Shown: positions 11,435-23,683 of the stretch, one piece after another
Layout: each line of letters starts with the position of its first letter
Numbering within the stretch: the stretch's first letter is position 1
Source: Aquilaria yunnanensis
Taxonomy: Eukaryota; Streptophyta; Magnoliopsida; Malvales; Thymelaeaceae
Assembly (NCBI GenBank): GCA_039654915.1
Contig: CM077600.1
Location: 41,090,492 to 41,154,491 of the forward strand
DNA: 64,000 nt
Reading direction: 5' to 3'
The notes under the pieces: model-generated
The model's input: the letters and a program-made list of their open reading frames with translations, nothing else
Told to the model about the DNA's origin: nothing
Database searches by the model: none
Position numbers and translations under genes: made by a program

Positions 11435-12484
11435 GAGTAAAATCCACTGGGGGTACTTTAGCTTTTTTTTTTGTCCTAATTGGGTACCATATTTTAAGTT
11501 TTCTTAACGAGGTACCTTACTTCTTATCGTGTATCATATTTAACTAATTTCTGTTAATTTCGGAGTTATGTCTGACAGAAAATGCCGATGTGGCATAAAA
11601 AATATCAAAATAAATAATAAAATAACACTTATGGTCTTTATATTTTTGAAAAAATTACAAAAAACCCAAAAACTACTAAAATGCTTTTAAATCCTGTTGC
11701 TCCCCTGTTGCCCTATTTTCTGACATCGATCTCATTGAATCTAGACAAATCAAATCAAATTTGGCAGCGATGCATCTCCCTTGGGCGTAGGTCTGTTCAT
11801 CTTCACTTACCCTTTGATTAAGGTTTGAGTGAACTCAAGATCATTGGATTTGTGAGCAGAAATCGTCCTAGCTGACGGAGATCGATTGAATCATCGGTGG
11901 TTGTTTGAATCATTTGAACATCCAACAAATAGATCTTAGGTAAGAAGAAAAGTTAAAATTATCGGGCGTTTATGGCGAGGCTTCGAGAAGATGAGATTGA
12001 AGAAGGATTTGAGGAAGGAGAGGAAGATGGATTCGGAGAGGTGTCTGATTCGAGGGGAGATGACTCGATTGATGTGGAGGAAGGACGAGTTGGTATTGGG
12101 GACAAGAGGGTTGAAACGCCTAGAAAGGGAGCTCGCAGCGATGAGAGTTTGGACGTTGGAGATTCGATAAGATCGATACCGGAAAATGGGGCGGCTGGGG
12201 GAGGGGGGGTGGGAGGGCAGGGGAATATGGGGCGGTGATATATTCCTTCGATATTTTGGGGGGGTTTTTTATTTTTTTTTTTAAAATATAAGGACCACAA
12301 GTGTTATTTTATTATTTATTTTAATATTTTTTTATGCCACATTAACATTTTTCATCAGACATAACTCCAAAATTAATAGAAAGTACTTAGATAAGATATG
12401 CGATAAGCAGTAAGGTACAATTTGAAGGTAGGGTGCGCAATTATGACAAAAAAATAAGCTAAAGTACCCCCAATAGATTTTATC
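11435..12484. mobile_element. Fold-back Mutator-type element with arms of about 350 bp
   Basis: The left arm begins GAGTAAAATCCACTGGGGG and the reverse complement of the right end begins GATAAAATCTATTGGGGG. The match continues through TACTTTAGCTTATTTTTTT, the TAATTTCGGAGTTATGTCTGA block and TGTGGCATAAAAAA. It carries on inward to a block around TTTTCTGACATCGATCTCAT (11715) that pairs with 12165-12190. So most of the element is an inverted duplication. AT-rich flanks (ATTTTTTTAT left, TATTTTTTAT right) are a plausible but weak 10 bp target duplication. The frame at 11972-12238 (88 codons, Glu/Gly-rich) lies in the right half and is not a known protein. The ends match the element at 59534-59818. 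Confidence 0.75.
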
Positions 12485-13254
12485 TATTTTTTATATTATA
12501 AAAATTGCAAAACTAATCACTAGTAAAATTTATTATTCTTTTAGCATTGCACATCAACCATATATACTATTAGGTGATCAACTTTAAATTTCTCGCTATG
12601 TTACTATTACTTTTTAAAATACTTTTCATTTGCTTTACTAAATTGATCAATATATGCAAATTTTATATTTTCAGTACCGTTGGCATATGTATAAAATAAT
12701 ATTTTATTAAGTGTATTATTAAATAATTAATATTTTTTACACTGCTAATATTTTAAAAAGTATTTTCCTCATTTTTAAAAATTTGTATCCAATAAAATAC
12801 ATTCTCTCACTTTTTTTCCTCTGATTTTCTCCCCTCCCCATTTTCTCTTTTTCCTATATTTTCTTCTCTTTCCTCGCTCCTCTCTACGCTTTGTCTTTGC
12901 CCCTTTTCTATTTTCTTCTCTCCTTTTTCTTTTTCATCCCTCTCCCCTCACCGGCTCCGCCTGTCCACCCGTTTTCCTCGGTTACATCAGCCATGATCAA
13001 CGTTCTAGATCAGGGGACAACTTTTCTCCCTTTTCCTGGGGGTAGTGTAGAATCTTCCCTGCGAAGGATATATTATGATGCACAGGCACATTTTAAAGAC
13101 TTGCTTGTATAAATTTCAATAATCAGTACCACACTATTGCGTGAAAATTAAAGGATGTTAGTAGGTTTTTCGTGGTCTCTTTAGTTGGATTGTTAATTAA
13201 AATGCTATTCCCTAACTAAACGTACTCTTTGTACTCTATTTTACCTTGTCATAA
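12485..13254. other. Intergenic DNA with a CT-rich block
   Basis: AT-rich sequence with a strongly pyrimidine-rich stretch at 12800-12960. A short frame at 12891-13112 is hydrophobic only because the DNA is CT-rich, and I do not regard it as a gene. Confidence 0.4.
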
Positions 13255-13925
13255 TTTAGTAGTTAATTTATTTTAATTTAAGTCAATTGACTCCAATTTA
13301 TTTTAACTTAAGTTAATTGACTTATTTTTAATTTTATATTTTTTTTGCATGAAACCAATTTTATTTAAAATTTAGTATTATGTAGATGTAATAATTCATT
13401 TGAAAGTAAATTTTCATAATGTTAAATTTTTATAAATTTTTAATTTTTAATGTCCTAAACTAAAAAAATTCATAAAAATTTAATAAGATTACAAAAATTT
13501 TATTTTCAATTGATTATTATAGCTACATAACATTGGCTTTTAATTAAAATTAATTTTGGGTAAAAAAGACATAAGAATAAAAATAAGTTATTTTGAAGTC
13601 AATTGACTTAAGTTGAAATGGACTGGGTATTATTTTTATTTTTACATCTTTTTTATCTGAAATAAATTTCATTTGAAAGCCAATATTATGTAGATATAAT
13701 AATCCATTTGGAATTAAATTTTCATAATGTTGTTAAATTTTTATGAATTTTTCTTTTTTAAGGCTTTAAACTAGCAAAATTATAAAAATTTAGTAAGATT
13801 ATAAAAATTATATTTTCAGTGAATTATTACACTTACATAATATTAAATTTTAATTAAAATTAATTTTAAATAAAAAAATATAAGAATAAAAATAAGTCAT
13901 TTTATATAGTCAATTGACTTTTTAG
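13255..13925. repeat. Two tandem copies of a palindromic MITE of about 320 bp
   Basis: Copy 1 (about 13265-13615) and copy 2 (about 13615-13925) align from end to end. Both carry TATGTAGATRTAATAATYCATTTG, then TTTTCATAATGTT, AAAATTTARTAAGATTA, and ATTAAAATTAATTTT. Within each copy the two halves are inverted: TATGTAGATGTAATAATTCA at the left pairs with GATTATTATAGCTACATAA at the right. The borders and junction share AAGTCAATTGACTT, itself a perfect palindrome. No coding capacity. The superfamily is not certain. Confidence 0.7.
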
Positions 13926-14865
13926 ATTAGTTTTGTTTGGCAAAGCTTAACCCAACATTTAAAAGCTTTTGTCACCCACTAGGAGTAGGAATCTGGTCAG
14001 CTCCCCACAAATATCCCAGAAAATTGAATCTTTTCTAATTTCTATCCATATTCTCTGATCTATATCATTTTTTTTATTTTGGTCGGACTTGAATTTATTT
14101 ATAATATTATTTTTTTTAAAAAATTAAAAATTATAAGTCTCTATTTATCATTTATATATAAAAATTTTAAATTTATATATTAAAATATTTAAAATTAAAG
14201 TCATATATTACTTTCTGTAAATAGTAAATAATGCAAATAACTTGGGCAGATGAAATAGTATTTATTAACTGTGTGACTGATATTGGCACATATATATATG
14301 AACAATATTAATTGTACATACATCATGCTATGTGTAATTTTTGCAGGCCAAATCAGAATCATAATCATTCTCGTCGTGATATTGTATTGTACTATACATC
14401 TATTCTTTTACTAACAGTACGATTCAGTCGTCTACAATTAGAACAAAACTATATTCAGGGGTTGAAATACTCAAAACGCCTAGAAATGCTGATAAGGTAA
14501 CCAAGTCAGCCATTTCCTATAAAGGTATATAAATTAATCATATAATTAAGTCAAAGAAATTAATTAGCAGGCCAGAAATGTCCAGAAAAGGCAAAACCAG
14601 TTTGAAAACTACAGCTTTGGCTATATATACAGATCCAGACATATATTAATGTTCGAGCACAAATCAAATTTGTGACCCTTTCCTTGGCCAGCTTGAAAGA
14701 GTCAAACAACTTGGCCTCATTCATACAGACTACAAGTATATATATATGTACAGCTTCTCATCCTGTATGAAATAATCTCGTCAAAAGCTCCGCCAACCTC
14801 CATATATAGCTGATGCAATACTGTTAGCTAGCAACAAACCAGTTAATCTCGTCAACCAAAAAGAT
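13926..14865. other. Upstream region of the PP2C gene
   Basis: AT-rich DNA with no gene. The last 200 bases contain several TATATA tracts, for example at 14634 and 14741, and any of them could serve as a TATA element. I cannot choose among them. A short frame at 14312-14500 is not convincing. Confidence 0.4.
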
Positions 14866-15921
14866 ATGATATTTTTGCAAGAACTCTTGTGGGGCTTCTC
14901 CATTTACTGCCTCCAAACCCTCAACAAAGCCATGTTCATGGCTTCTCAGTGCTCGTGGGCGGTCCTCGAGCTTTTATCTGCTGTCAGGAGTTCCAATATT
15001 CTTGGGGATTCTAGAGCACAATTAGCTGTAGTAGATCAACCACAAGTTAAATATTTCCATGATTTGAATGAGAATTGTTATCATGGAGAAAGCAGTGAGG
15101 CGGCTCCCGATGATCAGAAAATAAAAAGTAGAGAAATTATTTGTGAAGGGTGGTCAGAGAACAGTAATGCCAATAATGGTTGTGCGATCCAGCAAGGATC
15201 GTTGGGAATGGAAAAAATCGGTGTTTCTAGAGCTGGCATTAAGCTGAAGAAGAGGCCTTCGAAGCTGCTTGTGCCTGATTTTGTACCGGAGAATCTGGAC
15301 TGGGGGAAAACTACCGGAAGCAGCTTGGATAATACGGCATTCGAGGTTGCAGGAAGAGATTTCTTTCTGGCCTGCAAGAAAGGAACCAGAAGAGATCGTT
15401 TCCTGGAAGATGGATACAGCGCGATGGTAGACATCCTAGGAGATCCTAAGCAGGTATATGTCTATATTATTAAATTGAAACTGTGCATTATAAAAAGCTA
15501 GATCATGCTAATTAATTAATTATTAGTATTCGATATATATATTTATCTCAATTGGTCTCATTATATATTAACAAGCTGGGCTGCTAATTAAAAAAGTACT
15601 GTGGTCAATTTTAATATATTAAATTACAGGCCTTTTTTGCGGTCATCGATGGGCATGGAGGGCGAGCTGCAACTGACTTTGTTGCCGAGAACTTGGGGAA
15701 GAACATTGTGAAAAGGCTGGAAAATAGTGAGGACCAATTGGAAGAAGCAATTCATAAGGGTTATTGTGCGACCGACCAGGAATTTCTTAGCCAGGTAATC
15801 GATTAATTAAGCTGTCCTGTCTACAACATGTGTTCACATGCATGCGAGCGCATAATGTTTCAAACTAGTTACTTAATGTGTGACGAAATTAACATAATTA
15901 TTGTATTAGACGACTTGGTAG

Positions 15922-15957
<36 letters not shown>

Positions 15958-16816
15958 GCATAATACTATATTTAATGTATTATTGTTGAAATTCTTTCTG
16001 CAGGGCTTTAATGGTGGAGCATGTGCAGCGAGCGTGTTCCTGAAGAAAGGTGAACTGCAGGCGGCCAACGCAGGCGACTGTAAAGTCGTTCTGAGCAGGA
16101 AAGGCGTGGCTGAGGCATTGACCAGCGATCACCGGCTCAGTAGGGAAGATGAGCGCCTTCGTATAGAGAATTCGGTGAGCTTCATTATTAGATATATAGT
16201 AATTCAATAGTTTATTAAATTAAATTTTTTGTGCAATTGATCTATTACTATTTTAATTATTTGATTCATACTTATTATTCGTGTTTAATTTCAAAAAGAA
16301 AGAAAAAAAAAAAGAAGCTGTTTGAAATTAATTAACTGATGATTAATTCCGGGCGTAGGGCGGTTTTGTGCATCTCTCTGGAAATGGGGTTGGAAGAGTT
16401 CAAGGGTCACTTGCGGTGTCAAGAGCAATTGGGGATCAGCACTTGAAAGACTGGGTTATTTCCGACCCTGAGATTAAAAAGCTTCAGCTCACTTCTGATT
16501 GCCAGTTTTTGATACTAGCTTCCGATGGCTTGTGGGACAAGGTACATATAATATATAGTAGTAGTATTTAGATTCAGACAACCTAATTAACTAATATATA
16601 TATATGAACAAGTTAATTTTAATTAACCATGAGATTGATATATTAGCTTGCGTTTTTCATTGGCAGGTGAGTGAGCAAGAGGCGGTTGATTTGGTTGTAA
16701 GAGCGGAAAGCATCCAGAGTTCTTCTAGAAAACTGATAGAAGCTTCTAGCCTAAGAGGTGGTATAGATGATATAACCGTTATGGTGGTTCAGCTTCAGAG
16801 ATTCCTCCCAAACTAA
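14866..16816 (+). CDS. PP2C-family Ser/Thr protein phosphatase
   Basis: Metal-dependent phosphatase of the PPM/PP2C family. Exons 14866-15453, 15630-15794, 16004-16174, 16359-16541 and 16667-16816 are all GT-AG and phase 0, giving 418 residues. Metal-site motifs are present: RRDRFLED (174-181), VIDGHGG with Asp203, LASDGLWDK with Asp364, and GGIDD (Asp403/404). [40 protein letters not shown] and [15 protein letters not shown] are standard PP2C blocks. The first 160 residues are non-catalytic and variable; KLLVPDF just before the catalytic core is short and basic-flanked. The catalytic part resembles Arabidopsis clade B members (AP2C/PP2C5 type), which dephosphorylate MAP kinases; that substrate is inference. 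Start: the first ATG of a long open exon; Met26 is an alternative. No key residue is missing. Confidence 0.9.
15922..15953. repeat. (TA)n microsatellite in PP2C intron 2
   Basis: About 16 uninterrupted AT/TA dinucleotides between exons 2 and 3 of the PP2C gene. Likely length-polymorphic. Confidence 0.9.
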
Positions 16817-17010
16817 GGACTAATTGTAGCAGATGATGTGCGCAACCATGTGGCTGGAGCCTTGAAATGATTCATTTGTCTTTGTTTTGTTTTTTTGGGG
16901 GGTGGGTGGGGTGGGGTGGGATGGATTTGAAGTATTCAAATGGATTTGGATTTGATTGTAGCCATATCAAAGGTTTTAATAAGATCATATAGTTTAGAAT
17001 AATTCAAATT

Positions 17011-18652
17011 ATGGTCGGTTGTCGAAATTGTAAAAAATAATTATGGTTTCATTAACAACTCAAAATAAATAAATTTATATTATAGCAATAAAAATCAGGT
17101 TGAAACTCAAGAAAAAATTTTTAGCCGAAAGTTTCTTGCTAAAAAACTGAAATAAAAGATTGGGAGGGGAGGGTGGATTGTTTACAATCAGAAATGAAAT
17201 AAAATAAAATAAATAATCAGGGAACAAAAATTGAGAAATTTATCAAATAAGAAATAAAATGAAACAATAAAAAATGTAAATCTTGGCATCAGTCAACATC
17301 TACCACCGAATTCCTACAACTGATCATCGATGTATAGATAAATCAATTAAGACTTAGAATATTTATCGTTAAAGCTATCTTTTTGTATCTTCTTAAACAT
17401 AGTTAATCAGAAAACAAGCGATTTAATTAATCTTAACTGCTGAACAACCTAAAACAACCGCTTTGATTTAATTGAATAATTGCATTAAAAAATTATAGAA
17501 ATCAATGAAATTAAATAACACAAACACAAACGGTTGCATTTAATTTAGTTGAATGTTCTCCCTAAGACTTAATGATTTTTGACTCAGTAAATTAATAAAG
17601 CTTAGTTGCTTCACATATTAGAAAGACCAAACAATTACGGATTTGATTTTTAATCCATTAGTAAATTAAATTCGAATAATAACTAATAAACCTCTTAGCA
17701 TATAAATGAAACAATTATGAAATTAATCATAGAAGAACATTCAATACTTAAAGTATTAATTGACTAAATAAAAACAACTTTAATCTCATAGTACTAAAAA
17801 ATTTGGAGTTTTAGTCTCCTTCAACAAAAAAATAAAATAAACAAGAAAACAGATGTGAGAGAGTTGGGGAAGAGAAGAGAGCCTTCTACAACAGCTGCCA
17901 GTCCCTTTAATAAAATTAACCTAATATAGTTCTCAAAATATCCCTAAACTTTCTATATTATCATAAAATTACCCCACACAAATAAAAAATATTAAAAATA
18001 ACTAGAATACCTTAATTTAACTAGGAGAATGATGTTTTTCAGTTGGAATTTTTCACTTACATGGTTTGGAGGCCTTCAAAATTAATCAAAGTTGTGAGTC
18101 AAGAAATGTTTGAGAACATTGGCAGTAATTTCAAGTTGAAATTTGACTTTGATGTAATTATTATCCCTCAAAACTCAAAGCATGAAAGTTGTAGAGCTCT
18201 TTCTTAACTTCAAAATAACATCTGAATAACATGAAATGGACATCTGCAACCAAATATATGTCTAAAATACTGCAACTACTTTTGAACTAACAATGACATG
18301 CAAATAGCAACTTTGAAGATGAATTCGACCTCCTTAATGTACGAATTGGGTTTTATGGTCTTATATGATTTGTAGCTCCAGATGTTAGTTTTTCAATGAA
18401 TTAAAAATCACTTAATTCCGATTTCTGTAGCTCAAGATATGATTTTTCTATTGGAACATCGTTAATCTGTCAAATTCCTAAAAGGACATAATCAAATTAA
18501 AACTTGTAAAATTGTAAATTAAATGTACTTTTAATCAATTGAGTCCAGATATGCTTTAAGCTATAAAACATACTAAAAGAGTTCTTTAAGGTTCAAAACA
18601 CATCAAAACATACTAAATATGAGAGAAATAAATATAACAAATGTAAATTTAT
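17011..18652. repeat. Dispersed repeat, copy 1 (probable solo LTR or LTR remnant)
   Basis: This 1.64 kb stretch aligns in the same orientation with 51918-53452. Shared anchors include ATGGTCGGT at the left edge, AAACTGAAATAAAA, CAAAATTACCC near the middle, AGCTCAAGATATGATTTTT, AATCAATTGAGTCCAGA and TACTAAATATGAGAGAAATA at the right edge. Flanks outside these points differ. Neither copy has coding capacity. Read on the minus strand, it begins near a TTACATTTTTTATATTTATT motif of a kind I associate with LTRs, but I cannot see both TG and CA ends or a target duplication, so the class is inferred. Confidence 0.6.
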
Positions 18653-18926
18653 AAAATTAACGACCATTTAGCAACCAATGAAAAATGATCATCCAATGGT
18701 TGTTAATTTGGTTGCTAAGAAGTGATCAAGTAGCGACGACATTTAAAGGTTGCAAACCAATCAATTATAAGTGACTAATAAATGATCAATAATATTTGTC
18801 ACTTAGTTTGGTCGCTTTATATTAATCACACACAATCAGTTGAAATTTATACTCCAATATGATTATTTACTGGTCATTAGCTAACTAAATGTAGTATTTG
18901 CTTTTAACAACTATAAAACAACCATT

Positions 18927-19274
18927 TTGGAGACAAAAAAGCGTCCCCTACCTATTCTTCTTTTCCTTTTTCTCCTTCTCATCTTGTTCAGGCAACTGTC
19001 TCGTACTTATTTTTCGTACACTCCACAAGTACAGGTGAGCACGAGTTCAGACCATAAATTCTCTCAATTCCTTTCACAATTCACACAAATCACAACTTCT
19101 CTACCAAAATCTCCCGCACCAAAGCTCTCAACTCCTTTGAATCTGCCACTGCCACCACGGTTGTTAGTCCTCTCCACCGTCATAGCAAGCCCAAGTGATT
19201 CTTGTACCTCCAGAATGGGATTTGAATTTGGGAAAGATATAGGCACATATCTTTTGTTGTTCTTGTTAGATTAG
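18927..19274 (+). pseudogene. Possible captured 5' fragment of a GT14-like glycosyltransferase gene
   Basis: The frame reads ETKKRPLPILLFLFLLLILF, a single hydrophobic anchor after a basic start. It goes on through KFSQFLSQFTQITTSLPKS and PLNLPLPPRL. This layout (short cytosolic tail, one anchor, a stem with SLPKSP, then PLPPRL) recalls the N-terminus of plant core-2/I-branching (GT14) enzymes. After PPRL the likeness stops. The codon where the start should be is TTG, not ATG, and a stop follows at 19274. It sits inside the CACTA-like remnant, which fits transposon capture. The identity is a weak memory-based match. Confidence 0.25.
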
Positions 19275-19497
19275 ATTTTCATAGAAGGATTTGCACAAAT
19301 CTGTTTTTCTTTACATATAAACTTTAGAAGTGAATTTTGTTTAATTGGGCAAATTGTTTGTATAATTTGTAGGACTTCTTATCATTTTGGTGATTATATT
19401 GGTGCTATTTCACTTTTCTTAACTTTGTCCGAATATTCAAAATTAAGTTTATATCTAGAAGTTCCTTAGTTTATATGTTTATTTATTTATTTTAACT

Positions 19498-19541
<44 letters not shown>
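19498..19541. repeat. (TTA)n microsatellite
   Basis: About 14 uninterrupted trinucleotides inside the CACTA-like remnant. Confidence 0.9.
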
Positions 19542-19869
19542 CATTAAACAATACAAAATGCATATAATTCTAAACCTTAATATTAAATAATAAATATCCA
19601 TATACTTCTAGTTTGTGCGATATATATATTTTGGCCATTATATTGGCGATTATCAGTGACTCAAATATTGGTACCAAATTTTTCCTTAGTTATAACTAAC
19701 TAGTTTAATGATTAGTATCTTGGTTGCTTTAATTGGTTCCTTAGTATGATCGCTTTGAAGCGACTCAAATTTAGAAATCAATGAATGACCAATTTTTTAA
19801 TCTTTTTTTAGACAATCAATTAGCCATCAATATCATGCTAGCACTTTAAAGGTACTTCTTGTAGTGTAA

Positions 19870-21514
19870 AATGGATGAGTATTTCATGTGTATTGCAAAC
19901 TTATATGATATATTCAGATACCATTTTCCCACCAAGTCAACCAAATTTGTCTTTTTTTTTTTGTATAATTTGAAAATGATTAATCAAAATTGAAAATAAA
20001 AACAATTACTCTTCTTTTCTTTTTAATAAAAAATTAAAAAAACAACAATTGTTTGATTGATAATTTCATTTGAAAGTAACGTTTAAAATTAGCGTGATGT
20101 TAGAATATATTATAAACTGTTGAAATAATTTTTCAAATCTCTAACAAAAAATAAGCTATTAGATAACTTTTCTAAAAAAAATTGGAGCAGTGATTAGCGG
20201 CAAACAAACCACTATCGGCAAAACTGACCTATATAATAAGACATCATTATATATCCCCACCTAATTCAAAGAGCCACTTTGAGGAACATAATCAATCATT
20301 CATGTGTCTCTCAATCTGATGATGTGGTGACATTACAAGGTTTTATTTTAGTCCTCAAAGCATTCCAATTTCCAACTCAACGAGTTGAGTTAATTTTTGT
20401 CCCTGGTTTGTGGTTGTGAGGACTCGGTAAGTATAATTATCTAGGTGGACATTTCAAGGGTCTGTACAAAATGTAGGACTAAAACTACGTTTACATTGAG
20501 CAGGTAGTAACATCAACATGAGGGAATAGGGATGAGAATCAGGTGAGCAAAAATTGTGACATGTGGATATCCGTTCATGATAGGTGGATAAATAGGTAAA
20601 AATACATGTGATGGGACGGACATAGGTAGCAAATTACACCTAGTCTCTCCTGTATGAACAGGTAAATGGTTGATGGTATCCATTATAAGTAAATCTGGCT
20701 CATCTACCTGTGAAACCTACTAGTGTAAATTTCCTATATATTAATTGTAATGGGATGCAACATCTATACTTAATTAATATTTTATAATAATTCTCATTGA
20801 ATATCTTCTTATATGTATGTTATGATTTTGTGTATTTTATAATTTTTTTGTATTATGTGTGGACAATGACTTTGTATATATAAATTATACACTATTTTTA
20901 TGAATTTTTTAAAAAAAACACAATTTAAACTATGGGTTTACCTGAGTTGTGAGTGCTGGTGAAAATTTTCACCTATAAAGTCACTAGTAAAAAAAAAATG
21001 TTGAGCACAAATGAAAGCAAGGTTATCTGCTCCTGATCCACCCCGCTGCCATTCGAATGAGGCACCATTTCGGCCTCTTTGATTCTCATTTGTAGTGTTT
21101 TTAAAGCCGGACCGTTCACCAAACTGGAAGTCTAACTGGTTTTTGTTTCATGACTTAACAATTACTTTATTGTTACATGAAAAATATTATGGATTATAAA
21201 GAAAACTCTGGCATACTACAAGGACTTTATTTGTAAATAATCCAATCTAAACACCTATAACTCTGAAGACACACAGAAGTTAAACTTGCTTCTTTTGCTT
21301 CTCTCCCCCCCTCTCTCTAGGGACGACCAAGACTTCTTTATCTCAAATTGAGCCTTTATGATTTTCCCCAGTTTCTCATCCACCTCTTCCTTATTTTCTA
21401 CCTTGATTTCGTTTGTTCTTCCATTTGCTTGTCAATTTTTGAACTTCCATCTTCACAACCCATTAGTCTTCTCTCTTTCAACTTCAGAATAAACTACCAG
21501 TCATCCTTTCCAAG
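19870..21514. other. Gene-free intergenic stretch
   Basis: AT-rich DNA. The segment 20530-20740 (GGATATCCG, GATAGGTGGATAAATAGG) is repeat-like. At 21090-21140 a GTTTTTAAAGCCGGACCG motif resembles the terminus of a common plant transposon whose opposite end may lie near 26710-26755. A short frame at 21348-21551 is not supported as a gene. Confidence 0.4.
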
Positions 21515-21854
21515 TAATGGCAGAACTAGGATTTTTGGTTCGGGGGGGTGAGCCCGGAAGAGAGGGACGGCATTGCAGTGAGGCAAAGTTGGATATTAGG
21601 ACTTAGTCATACTAATTCAAAGATCAATGAGCAATTCGTACGAGTTGAAAAAGTTGGAGGACTAATGGTGCATTTAGACCACATTAGCTTTAAGGCTATA
21701 GGGAATAATTACTCATTTGGTCCATACTTTATTTAGCACCTACCTTACTGCCCCCATCTTTATTTTCTTCCATCATTTGGGGGGGGGGGGCAAAAATACT
21801 TACTAAAATTTTTAGGGGGCATGGCACCCTTACCCATACTATGTTTCGCTACTG
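21515..21854. mobile_element. hAT-type MITE
   Basis: The left end TAATGGCAGAACTAGG and the reverse complement of the right end CAGTAGCGAAACATAG are decayed versions of the common plant consensus CAGTGGCGGAACCAGG. Flanks are TTTCCAAG (21507-21514) and CTTCCAAG (21855-21862), a 7-of-8 match to an 8 bp target duplication as hAT elements make. Interior G-runs (GGGGGGG at 21542 and a longer run at 21780) are usual for this MITE type. Confidence 0.65.
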
Positions 21855-22573
21855 CTTCCAAGTCTGATCTTTTGTTTATCTCGACCTAGGATCAATGTAA
21901 CCACAAGTCCATAGCTTTTGATGGCTAGCTTTAGTTCTGAGCAAAAGCCTCGCATGCCTTTCATGGCCAGCTTCAGTCAAAGAAGGAAACATTGCCTTGC
22001 ATGCTCTTCAAGGATGGAAAACAAAAAATTAATAAAGAACCAGAGTTTAAAAAAAAAAAAGGAAGACTTAGATAGCTGAGAAACCCTTTTACTCTATTGT
22101 TTAAAAAAAAATAACGAATAAACCACTAACACTTTGGACCCAGCTCGAATCGGTCACTAATGTTTTCTTTCGGTTGAATAAACATTAACATTTTTTAAAA
22201 TAGCTAAATAAATCACTAACGTTATTCAAATAGGTCAATTTACCCACTTGACTTTTGAAATATTGCAAAACTCCATTATTAACTTTTTAAAATTAATAAA
22301 ATAGTTCTACTTGGTTTAAAACAATTCAAATATGCTACCTTCATCATTTATAAAATTCCCTAACCACATTCCACAATTACATTTTTTAGGCACAGTCTAT
22401 TCGTTGCCGCTTCTAGCTTCTTCAAAATGTACCAGCTCTGTTACTCAAGATGGGATACCTCCAGCCCTACACTGCCACTCTTGAATGGTGCCTTGCTCAC
22501 ATTAGTGCTTAACGCACGATTATGGTGCAATATGAGGCAGAGTAAGAGGAGGAACATCATAACCATTATCAAC

Positions 22574-23640
22574 TGTGGCAACGTCGGGTTTTCTGGAGTC
22601 GCCACCAATCTGTTTCACCTAGGTCGACTAGTCACCTTAAAATTGGTCTGCGAGAGTTCGGGGATCGGGAGTACGGTTACGCTAAAACAACTTTGTTATA
22701 GCGCCCAAAATTGGCACCTTAGTTGATTTTAATTTTGTTTTGCTTTGCATTTAAATAATTTTCAGTTAATTTTCAAAAATAGAAATTTTAACTGAATTAT
22801 GTCGAAATGTGGATTTTTAAGTTAATTTGGATAAAATTTGATATTTCCGAACCATGGACTCTACCGAGTCACCCGGACACGGAATTTAATGAAATTTTAT
22901 GTAATTTAATCTATATAAAAAAAATGGATTTTTATCTTTTTTATTTAATTAAAAAGGTTGATATTTTCCAAACCGTAGATCCTGCCGAATCATCCGGATA
23001 TGGAGTTTAAATTTTTATCATAATTTTTATTATTTTATTTTATTTTTTATTTTTTATTTTTTTTCTTAAATTCTTAAATACCATTACTTCAAAGATATAT
23101 TTTAAAAAAAATTGATTTTTATTTTTTGGAATTATTTAATTATGATTTTAATAAAAAGGAATAAAAGGTTAACTTTTTGTTGCTTAGAAATAATAAATAA
23201 AAACATGTGTTTCAAAATAATAAAAGATGATTGGCTTTTGTTAAAAGTGGTTTTTATTATCCCTAAGAAAAATAAATAGGTAACTATAAAAGAATCTTCT
23301 TTTAGTTAGTTATTATTTACTTATTTATATTATGTTCTTTATGCTTAATTTCTTTCTTTAAATGAAATGAGTTTAACCATAAAAATAAAACTTTTTGCGT
23401 AAAGTAAATAAAAGAAAATTTGATGACAATAAATAAACAAAGTAAAGGTTTTCTTTTGTTGGTTTAGACATCCATTTAAAAATAAAAGATTCATAAATTA
23501 AATAACACATATAATAAAGAGAAAGCATATAAAGTAAATAAAGGAGAGTTAAAGGTCAATAGATAATAAACAAATAAATAAAATGGGGCTTTTTGGCCAT
23601 CCACTTAAAAAATTAAATAAATAGGAGGTATAACCTTCCA

Positions 23641-23683
<43 letters not shown>

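Larger units (their letters stand above)
18653..19866. mobile_element. CACTA-like element, right portion (left end missing)
   Basis: The right end reads, on the minus strand, CACTACAAGAAGTACC, the usual CACTA terminus, finishing at 19866. Sub-terminal sequence on both sides has repeated short words of the TAGCGACC, TTGGTCGCT, GTGACTAAT and TGGTTGCTT kind (18665-18830 and 19630-19800), as in CACTA sub-terminal regions. I find no CACTACAAGAA at the left, where the element abuts the dispersed repeat ending at 18652, so the left end is probably deleted. A (TTA)n tract lies at 19498-19541. Confidence 0.6.

Noticed and set aside
20530..20740. A gene or regulatory element shared with 58510-58590
   Set aside because: Both are low-complexity GGATATCCG-type repeat texture with only short matching words.
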